From contig NZ_LT906455.1 in NCBI RefSeq assembly GCF_900187115.1, forward strand, positions 1,798,001 to 1,862,000: a stretch of 64,000 nucleotides of DNA, written 5' to 3'. The stretch comes from Aliarcobacter butzleri. Lineage in GTDB: Bacteria > Campylobacterota > Campylobacteria > Campylobacterales > Arcobacteraceae. The notes beneath the pieces were generated by a model, which saw only the letters and a program-made list of their open reading frames with translations, made no database searches and was not told the DNA's origin. The position numbers and the translations under genes are program-made. Below are positions 57,397 through 64,000 of this stretch, piece by piece (the stretch's first letter is position 1; each line of letters starts with the position of its first letter).

Positions 57397-59009
57397 TGTT
57401 TCAATCAATTTTTATAAAAGAGTGGCTAAAAATAAAAAGCTTTTTATTATTCTCAATTCTAACTTCAATAATAATTTTAGGATATTTTGCATTTAGGTTA
57501 AACTTCGAGTTTTCAACGGTCGAACCTGAATCTATGATGTGGTATAGATTTGTTCAATTAGAACAAAAACCATATTTTGATTTAATATTTTATTATCTCA
57601 TTTTTGGCTGTTTATTTGCTTTATTTCAGTTTTTGCCAGAACTTATTCAAAAAAGAGTAAAAGTAACTATTCATCTACCTTTAAATTTGGCTCAAATAGT
57701 TTTTTCTCATATTTTTATTGGTTTAGTATTTATCATATTTTATTATAGTTTTATCTCTTTATCTATTTTAGCAATTTGTGCACACTATTATCCAGAAGAA
57801 ATTGTGCAAATAATATTTAAAGATACTTTAGCTTTTAGTCTTATTTCTATAATTTTTTATATTTTAGTTTCAGCTTTGATTTTAGAACAAAACAAAAAAA
57901 TTTTATTTTTAAAAGCTTTAATTTCGGTTTTATTTTTATTCGTATTTGTAAAAGAACAATTTTTTATAAATGATTTTTTTATTCTATTTACTGTTTTAAT
58001 CTTTTCACCATTTATTTTACTTGATAGTTTTTATAGCGTAAAACAACAAAGATTAAAAATATTTTATAAAGTTGGCTTTTTTATTATCTCTTTTATTCTT
58101 TTATCCTCATCTTTTTTAAATTATAAAGAGAATTATCAAAAAGAGTTTTATAAATACTACATTTTTTATTCAGATATTTTAGAAGAGTTTGTTTATCAAA
58201 AAAATTTTGGAGAACATAGATTTGAGTATGGGATAAAAGATGATAGAACTTTTTTACAAAAAGAGTATGAATCATATCTTCCTTTTGTTTATTGGAGAGA
58301 TTTGGATATTCAGAAAAAACTTCCAGTTACTATAAATGAAAAAGTTTTTACTAAAGATGAAATCAAAGATTCGAAATTAGGATTTGATTACAACTATAAA
58401 TTACTAAAAAAACAAGAGACTGAACTTTATCCACTTTTTAATCCTCAAACTAATGAAGGAATGATTAAATTTCCAGAAGAGTTTTTTGGTATTTTTAAAG
58501 ATGGTGCAAAAATTTATGATTTTGACAATGACCATTTAAAGGAAGATTCTAAAGAGTTAAATAAAAAATTACAAGAAATAGATTTTTCATATCCTGTAAA
58601 AAATATTTGGGGTAAAACTACAAATATAAAACCTTTTGATTTAGGATATTTGATAATAGATAATAAAAATAGACTTTTCAATCTAAAAAAAGAGAATAAC
58701 AATATACAAATAAAAGAGATTGAATATCCTAAAAATATAGATATTGTTTATATAAATATTGCAGAAAATAAACAACAAAATTTAAGCGGTTATGCAATAG
58801 ATAAAAATAGCAATTTTTATCTTTTAACTTGGGATTTTGAGTTTATAAGACTTGATTTGAAAGAGTTTGATTATAAAAAAATGAGATTAAAATTTATTGC
58901 TGATCCAGTAAATTATCTCATTAGATACGATGATCAAAAAAACTATTATGCAGTTATTTACTCAAAAGATGATTATAAAAAAATAAAAGAAATTAACTTT
59001 AAAGATTAG
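57396..59009 (+). CDS. ABC-2-like permease with large C-terminal domain (DUF4857-like)
   Basis: 537 residues. About six membrane helices in residues 18-245, then a soluble region of about 290 residues, probably periplasmic, rich in beta-strand-like repeats (LGYLIIDNKNRLF, LSGYAIDKNSNFYLL). I recall this architecture as DUF4857, seen beside ABC ATPases and Feo genes in Bacteroidetes and Campylobacterota; that assignment is from memory. Partner of the preceding ATPase; feoA follows by 13 bases. Confidence 0.7.
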   Translation: MFQSIFIKEWLKIKSFLLFSILTSIIILGYFAFRLNFEFSTVEPESMMWYRFVQLEQKPYFDLIFYYLIFGCLFALFQFLPELIQKRVKVTIHLPLNLAQIVFSHIFIGLVFIIFYYSFISLSILAICAHYYPEEIVQIIFKDTLAFSLISIIFYILVSALILEQNKKILFLKALISVLFLFVFVKEQFFINDFFILFTVLIFSPFILLDSFYSVKQQRLKIFYKVGFFIISFILLSSSFLNYKENYQKEFYKYYIFYSDILEEFVYQKNFGEHRFEYGIKDDRTFLQKEYESYLPFVYWRDLDIQKKLPVTINEKVFTKDEIKDSKLGFDYNYKLLKKQETELYPLFNPQTNEGMIKFPEEFFGIFKDGAKIYDFDNDHLKEDSKELNKKLQEIDFSYPVKNIWGKTTNIKPFDLGYLIIDNKNRLFNLKKENNNIQIKEIEYPKNIDIVYINIAENKQQNLSGYAIDKNSNFYLLTWDFEFIRLDLKEFDYKKMRLKFIADPVNYLIRYDDQKNYYAVIYSKDDYKKIKEINFKD

Positions 59010-59022
59010 AAGGAGAATATTT

Positions 59023-59247
59023 ATGGGATTAAATGAAATAAAAAAAGGCTCTATTGTAAAAATCTCAAAACTTAATGCAAAAGGAGCACTATTATATAAA
59101 TTACTTGATATGGGATTTGTAAATGGTGCTGTTGTAGAAGTAATAAGAGAAGCACCTTTATATGATCCAATGGAGTTAAAAATACATAATTACAATTTAA
59201 CTTTGAGAAAAAGTGAAGCAAAATTAATAGAAGTGAATATGATATGA
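59023..59247 (+). CDS. feoA: Ferrous iron transport protein A
   Basis: 74-residue SH3-like cytosolic protein that supports FeoB. LNAKGALLYKLLDMGFVNGAVVEV and the YNLTLRKSEAKLI end are the family pattern (given as landmarks). AGGAGA lies upstream of the ATG. It overlaps feoB by 4 bases. Confidence 0.92.
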   Translation: MGLNEIKKGSIVKISKLNAKGALLYKLLDMGFVNGAVVEVIREAPLYDPMELKIHNYNLTLRKSEAKLIEVNMI

Positions 59248-61700
59248 AGAATTTAAAAACAGTATTAGCAGGACAACCAAACTGTGGGAAATCTACAATT
59301 TTTAATCTTGTTAGTGGAATAGAACAACATATAGCAAATTACCCTGGTGTTACAGTAGATAAAAAAGTAGGTTTTTTTAAATACCAAGATTACAAAATAC
59401 AAATGGTTGATTTACCAGGAACTTACTCTTTTAGCTCTTACTCACTAGAAGAAAGAGTTGCAAAAGAGTATATTATAAACGAAAAACCAGATATTATAAT
59501 AAATGTTGTAGATGCATCAAATCTTAAAAGAAATTTGTACTTAACTTTTCAACTTTTAGAAATGGGATTACCAGTTATTGTTGTTTTAAATATGATGGAT
59601 GTAGCTTCTAGAAGAGAAATAAAAATAGATAGCCAAAAAATCTCATCAATGCTTAATTGTCCAGTTGTAGAAGCAAGTGGAGCAAAAGGTATTGGTGGAG
59701 ATGAAATAATGAAATCAGTTGTATCTTTATATGAAAATAAAACAAATTTTGAAGAGTTTAAAATAAATTATGAAGAGTTAGAAAGTTTTATTTTAGAAAT
59801 AGAAGAACAAATCAAAGATTCAACTTCAAATTTATCAAAAAGATGGTTAGCAATAAAAGCTTTAGAAGGTGATGAAACTATCATAAAGTATCTAAACGAT
59901 GAATTTCCAACTATTAAAGATACTTTAGAAAAACAAAACTCTTTATTTGAAACAAGATATGATAAAAATATTGTTACATTCCTTGCAACTTTCAGATATG
60001 ACAGTGCAGAAATAATATATCAAAAAACTGTAAAACATGAAAATAAAAATCAAGAAACTTTGACAGATAAAGCTGATAAAATAGTTTTAAATAGATTTTT
60101 AGCATTACCGATTTTATTTACTTTAATGTTTTTAGTTTATGAAATATCTATTGTTATGGGTTATAAACTAACAGATTATACTTGGCCAATACTTGCAAGT
60201 TTCAAAAATCTAGTAATTGATTTTATGCCAGAAGCAAGTTTTACAGATGTTCCAATGATTACTGATTTTGCTATTTGGATGGTAAATAGTGCAAATGCCT
60301 TATTAAACTATATTCCAATATTTTTTATTTTATTTGCATTAATTGCTATTATGGAAGATGTTGGATATATGCCAAGAATGGCATTTATTCTTGATAGAGT
60401 ATTTAGAAAATTTGGTCTTCACGGACAATCAACTCTTCCTTTAGTTCTTGGTGGTGCGATGGTTGGTGGATGTGCAGTTCCAGGAGTTATGTCAACAAAA
60501 GGAATTGCTGATGAAAGAGCTAGAATGGCTACAATTTTAACAGTTCCTTATATGAACTGTTTAGCAAAAGTTCCATTTTATACACTACTTCTTGCAGCAT
60601 TTTTTAGAACGGATATGGCAATTATGATGTTTTATATTTCTACAATTACAGTTTTTAGTGCTTTAATTGTTGCAAAAATTTTAACAACAACTGTTTTAAA
60701 AAATAGAGAAACTGCTCCTTTTGTTATGGAATTGCCACCTTATCACTTACCTACTTTAAAAGGTGTTGTGATTCGTTCATCTCAAAGAGTTTGGTTATAT
60801 ATTAAAAAAGTTGTAACTATCGTACTTGCAGTTGCAATTGTACTTTTTGCTCTACTTCAATTTCCAGGTCTTAGTGATGAATCAAAAGTAAAATTTGAAA
60901 ATATGTCAAATAATGCTTTAAGTGAATTTGATTTACAAATAAAAGATTCAACTTATTATGAACATATAAATTCAAAAGAAAAAGTTTCACAACTTCTAAA
61001 TTATTATGATAATTATCGAACTAAGAAAATGATAAATTCTTCTGATAGTGTTGATGAAAGTTTTATTAAACAAAATGAATTATTTTATAAATTTATAAGA
61101 CCAATAAAAGACGAAGAAGCAAAAAAAGTAAATAATGCTTTGAAAAAACTATCAAATGATAGAAAAAATATTTTAAGAGAGATAAAAAATGAAAAAGTTG
61201 AAACTTCTCTTCTTGGAATGGCAGGAAAATCAATCGAACCTTTGACAAAATACGCAGGATTTGATTGGAAAATAAATGTAGCATTTTTAAGTTCATTTGC
61301 TGCACGGGAAAGTGCTGTTGCAACTTTAGGAAGTTTATACGAAAACAATAAAGCAGATAATCAAAGAGCAGAAGAAGCAATGGCTCAAAATAGTGGTTAT
61401 ACTCCACTTCATGCAACTGCAATTATTATCTTTATGCTTTTAACTCCTCCTTGTATTGCTACAATGATAGTTGTTAAAATGCAAACAAATAGTTTTAAAT
61501 GGATGTTATTTGCAATATTTTTCCCAATAGGTCTTGGAATAATATCATCAGCAATAATATTTACATTAGGAAATATGTACTCTTGGAGTGGATTTGAAGC
61601 AATGACTTATTATTACATCGTAGTGTTATTAATCACACTGATTCTTGGACTTTATCCAAATAAATCTATCAATTGGAAAGGAGGATTAAAAAACTCTTGA
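59244..61700 (+). CDS. feoB: Ferrous iron transporter B
   Basis: 818 residues. The N-terminal G domain has G1 GQPNCGKST, G3 DLPGTYSF, and G4 NMMD; a helical GDI-like domain follows to about residue 270. The membrane part has two Gate motifs (GGCAVPGVMSTK and the later AARESAVATLGSLY). A polar insert at about 550-650 sits between membrane segments. It imports Fe2+ across the inner membrane. Last gene of the Feo operon. Confidence 0.96.
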   Translation: MKNLKTVLAGQPNCGKSTIFNLVSGIEQHIANYPGVTVDKKVGFFKYQDYKIQMVDLPGTYSFSSYSLEERVAKEYIINEKPDIIINVVDASNLKRNLYLTFQLLEMGLPVIVVLNMMDVASRREIKIDSQKISSMLNCPVVEASGAKGIGGDEIMKSVVSLYENKTNFEEFKINYEELESFILEIEEQIKDSTSNLSKRWLAIKALEGDETIIKYLNDEFPTIKDTLEKQNSLFETRYDKNIVTFLATFRYDSAEIIYQKTVKHENKNQETLTDKADKIVLNRFLALPILFTLMFLVYEISIVMGYKLTDYTWPILASFKNLVIDFMPEASFTDVPMITDFAIWMVNSANALLNYIPIFFILFALIAIMEDVGYMPRMAFILDRVFRKFGLHGQSTLPLVLGGAMVGGCAVPGVMSTKGIADERARMATILTVPYMNCLAKVPFYTLLLAAFFRTDMAIMMFYISTITVFSALIVAKILTTTVLKNRETAPFVMELPPYHLPTLKGVVIRSSQRVWLYIKKVVTIVLAVAIVLFALLQFPGLSDESKVKFENMSNNALSEFDLQIKDSTYYEHINSKEKVSQLLNYYDNYRTKKMINSSDSVDESFIKQNELFYKFIRPIKDEEAKKVNNALKKLSNDRKNILREIKNEKVETSLLGMAGKSIEPLTKYAGFDWKINVAFLSSFAARESAVATLGSLYENNKADNQRAEEAMAQNSGYTPLHATAIIIFMLLTPPCIATMIVVKMQTNSFKWMLFAIFFPIGLGIISSAIIFTLGNMYSWSGFEAMTYYYIVVLLITLILGLYPNKSINWKGGLKNS

Positions 61701-61743
61701 TAATAATAGGATTTAAAAATTTATTTAATAAAAAGGATATGAA

Positions 61744-62046
61744 ATGATTAAAAAAACAGTATTTTCTCTTACTATACTAGCAAGTTCAGCTTTTGCTCAT
61801 TCAGCAATTATGAATTGTTTTGATAATGGAGATGGAACTATCACTTGTGAAGGTGGATTTAGTGATGGAAGTAGTGCTAGTGGTGTTTATTTTATAATTG
61901 AACAAAATGGTAAAGAAATTTTTGAAACAAAAATGAATGAAAACAGTGAAGTAACTTTCAAAAAGCCAAATGGTGATTTTAGAGCTATTTTAGATGCTGG
62001 AGAAGGACACGAAGTTTATATCAAAAGTAAAGATATAACTCAATAA
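61744..62046 (+). CDS. Small secreted protein resembling the CbiL-type periplasmic domain
   Basis: 100 residues with a signal peptide (cleavage after SSAFA, leaving HSAIMN). The mature part shows FSDGSSASGV and ends AILDAGEGHEVYIK. The DAGxGH ending and FSxGxxA start recall the small beta-sandwich domain of CbiL/CbiN-like nickel/cobalt transport accessory proteins. Related to the next gene. AAGGAT ribosome site. Located 43 bases after feoB. Metal binding by the N-terminal His is a guess. Confidence 0.6.
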   Translation: MIKKTVFSLTILASSAFAHSAIMNCFDNGDGTITCEGGFSDGSSASGVYFIIEQNGKEIFETKMNENSEVTFKKPNGDFRAILDAGEGHEVYIKSKDITQ

Positions 62047-62053
62047 ATAATAA

Positions 62054-62081
62054 CTAAAAGAGGAAATCAATTCTCTTTTAG
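62054..62081. terminator. Bidirectional terminator between the two small-domain genes
   Basis: CTAAAAGAG (62054-62062) and CTCTTTTAG (62073-62081) form a 9-bp stem with a 10-base loop between convergent genes. The right arm overlaps the last codons of the minus-strand gene. Confidence 0.7.
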
Positions 62082-62558
62082 CTGTTGTAAGATTTTGTTT
62101 GTATTTTTATTACTAAAATAAATAGCCATTGCAAATAATATTAAACACAATACAAAAAATACTATTGTTATTAAATCCCATTCATTATTTGCATTTTGTG
62201 CTACTGATAATTTCTTTGTCGAATCATTCTTACTTTTTAATTCTTCTTTAAACCCTTCTAATGGAGCTATTCCTTCTTTTACTATTGTATGTCCTGGTCC
62301 TCCATCAAGAACTACTTGATATGGCTCTTTTGGAATAGTAATAGTAAGTTCACTTGCTTCTGGTAGTCTCTCTTTATACAACACATCTCCACTTATTAAA
62401 GATTCTACTCTTACTAATGCTCCTGCTGCATCTTCTCCTGTACTAAATTCTCCAATTACTGTTATTGTATTATCTTTATTATCTATTACATTCATTATCA
62501 AATTATGTGCAAATAAGCTAACACTTAAAAACATAAAAACAAATATCTTTTTCATCAT
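62067..62558 (-). CDS. Secreted CbiL-like domain protein with C-terminal membrane anchor
   Basis: 163 residues. Signal peptide ends FA with HNLIMN after it; then FSTGEDAAGALV and VVLDGGPGHTI, the same frame of motifs as the protein at 61744. A C-terminal helix (about 130-150) anchors it, followed by a basic cytosolic tail. This layout is that of CbiL-type accessory proteins. I choose the ATG at 62558 after AAGGAAAA over an upstream reading to 62678. It follows the PepSY gene by 10 bases, so the two are co-expressed. Confidence 0.65.
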   Translation of the reverse strand: MMKKIFVFMFLSVSLFAHNLIMNVIDNKDNTITVIGEFSTGEDAAGALVRVESLISGDVLYKERLPEASELTITIPKEPYQVVLDGGPGHTIVKEGIAPLEGFKEELKSKNDSTKKLSVAQNANNEWDLITIVFFVLCLILFAMAIYFSNKNTNKILQQLKEN

Positions 62559-62568
62559 TTTTCCTTTT

Positions 62569-64000
62569 TTAATTTCTTTCTTTAGTCCAAAAAGCTTGGA
62601 TTTTTTCTCTTTGTGTTGGAAGTTTTTTTGCAACAAAAAGTAAAATAACTCCAAATATAAATAAACCAATATCAACACTTAAAATTACATACATTTGTTC
62701 ATTTATCAGTCTAATAGGAGAAAAACCACTATTTATAAAATGAACAATTGGACTTAAAATAAATAATATTCCACCAAGATATAAAAACTCTTTTGCTGTT
62801 TTATATGAATCTAACCTATAAAATGCCCAAGTCAAAGTTCCTATCCAAAGAACAGCAAATAAACCTTTTTGAATTAAAACTCTATTTTCCATATCAAAAG
62901 GAAGTATCCATTGTAAAAAAAATAATAATCCAGTTGCAGGAATAACACCAATCATAACTGCAAGAGAAAGTTTTCCAAAGCCTTGATAAACTGGAATATC
63001 TAAAGGAAATTTTCTAGCTCTTTTTTCAAGCCAAAGTAATACTCCAAATCCTATTGCAAAAGTAGAAACTGTCATTAAAGTAGCTATAAATAATCTTGTA
63101 AAAGTATCAACTCCAAACAAAAAATGTAAGAAAAAAACACTATCATAAAATAATCCACTCCAATGTTTATCCATAACTTTTTGTTGTGATATAAGAGTTC
63201 CATCAACTCCACTTAAAGTAACACTTGGTTTATTCGAAATACCATTTAGAAATGGCATATATGGATTATAACCTTCAAACTTTGCAATTGCACTACTATC
63301 ATACCAATTTATAATTTTTACTCTTTGAAAATCAATTTCAGGAGCAATTTCTTTTGCTTTTTTTAACAATTCATTCATTGGAAGCATAGCTACAATATCA
63401 TTTTTCTTTTCAATTCTTGGTTCATCTGGATATAAAACAGGTCCTGTTAATTTCCATATTTCATGAGTTTCACCTTTAGAAGCAAGATAAGTCATAGGAG
63501 CAGAACCATCATAACCTATGTTCATAAAAGCGCCTGTTAATGTAATAATTATAAAAGGAGGAAATACCCAAGTAAATATTTTCCTATGCCATTTTGAAAA
63601 TACTCCTGTTTTTGTGCCTGTACTATTTTTATACTTTATTTTTAGTATTAATATAACTCCACCAATAACTAAAAACATAACTCCCACAGCCATAAAACCA
63701 AATAAAAAATATCCAAAATCTTTAAATGGTCTTCCATAATGCATATGATTTAAAAAACTTGCAAGTCGTGATAAATCACCTTCATTTTTAACTTCTAAAC
63801 TTGTATTTGGATTAAATACTTTTGTTTCTACAAAGTCTGTTGATATTCTAAGAGCTGGATCTTCCATATATCCTGGAAAAATGATAGAAATTGGATTTAT
63901 TTTTGGATATTCAGGATCTGCTAAAACTGGATCTACCATTGCACCATAGTTTATAGTTGTAGGTTCAGCTACTTTAAAATGTCTTGATGGTTTTTCCCAT
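62569..64000 (-). CDS. PepSY-domain membrane protein, 5' end outside window
   Basis: At least 476 residues; the frame is open to the window edge with no start codon I would choose. PepSY-associated TM helix architecture: membrane helices flanking large periplasmic loops, with the HxxxG-like KWHRKIFTWVFPPFIIITLTG segment and a second helix group at the C-terminus. Such proteins reduce ferric-siderophore or other metal complexes or serve metal uptake next to TonB receptors. The downstream CbiL-like gene is in the same operon. Role inferred from family and neighbours. Confidence 0.8.
   Translation of the reverse strand, partial: WEKPSRHFKVAEPTTINYGAMVDPVLADPEYPKINPISIIFPGYMEDPALRISTDFVETKVFNPNTSLEVKNEGDLSRLASFLNHMHYGRPFKDFGYFLFGFMAVGVMFLVIGGVILILKIKYKNSTGTKTGVFSKWHRKIFTWVFPPFIIITLTGAFMNIGYDGSAPMTYLASKGETHEIWKLTGPVLYPDEPRIEKKNDIVAMLPMNELLKKAKEIAPEIDFQRVKIINWYDSSAIAKFEGYNPYMPFLNGISNKPSVTLSGVDGTLISQQKVMDKHWSGLFYDSVFFLHFLFGVDTFTRLFIATLMTVSTFAIGFGVLLWLEKRARKFPLDIPVYQGFGKLSLAVMIGVIPATGLLFFLQWILPFDMENRVLIQKGLFAVLWIGTLTWAFYRLDSYKTAKEFLYLGGILFILSPIVHFINSGFSPIRLINEQMYVILSVDIGLFIFGVILLFVAKKLPTQREKIQAFWTKERN

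Overview
The window is a very AT-rich bacterial chromosome segment. It most likely comes from Campylobacterota of the Arcobacter/Aliarcobacter type. I infer this from the protein styles, the kdsA-ribH-nusB-pyrF block, a PgbA-like secreted protein next to a glycolate-oxidase GlcD, and Cache-type chemoreceptors. The species assignment is recognition, not a computed result. There are no IS elements, phage genes, CRISPR arrays or rRNA genes; two tRNA genes lie side by side near 56.1-56.3 kb.

1-28.4 kb is a large lipo-oligosaccharide/surface-glycan locus. It opens with hldE (cut by the window edge) and gmhA for ADP-heptose, then a LtaS-like sulfatase-fold transferase. Next comes a leftward heptosyltransferase operon (kinase-fold protein, GT9, a glycosidase-like protein, waaF), followed by an EptA-like phosphoethanolamine transferase. 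A variable stretch follows: two core-type glycosyltransferases, an MBOAT plus SGNH-like O-acyltransferase pair, two YrbL-like kinase-fold proteins, and two rightward glycosyltransferases. After that lie a GT4, an O-antigen-ligase-like protein, an rmlA-rmlB-aminotransferase set for a dTDP-amino-dideoxy sugar, a second LtaS-like protein, dgkA, a kinase-fold protein, a late acyltransferase and waaC.

From 35.3 kb leftward, gltB-gltD, an inositol-monophosphatase-like gene, a ferredoxin and ppx/gppA run in the same direction into the waaC operon. The whole minus-strand array (about 35.3 to 15.8 kb) could be one long transcript. The gltB upstream region carries a -10 box, a dyad and a leader hairpin.

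36-44 kb holds a CysZ-like protein, a radical SAM/SPASM protein that seems to start at AUA, and two chemoreceptor genes. Each chemoreceptor gene follows a tiny, previously uncalled gene (53 and 56 codons). The two tiny proteins are paralogues, and both modules have the same TTATC-repeat element upstream. A lone secretin gene follows.

44-56 kb is housekeeping: yigZ, tlyA, ribF, cmoA, bcp, pgbA-like, glcD, a BrkB-like protein, a degenerate HNH protein, murA, an EamA transporter, kdsA-ribH-nusB-pyrF and the tRNAs. Several genes here look leaderless.

56.4-64 kb is an iron (metal) block: a 39-residue FeoB-associated Cys-rich protein, an ABC transporter with an unusual permease, feoA, feoB, two related small secreted proteins resembling the CbiL-type periplasmic domain, and a PepSY membrane protein cut by the window end. 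The best candidates for something undescribed are the small-protein/chemoreceptor modules and the Feo-linked ABC transporter with its CbiL-like companions.
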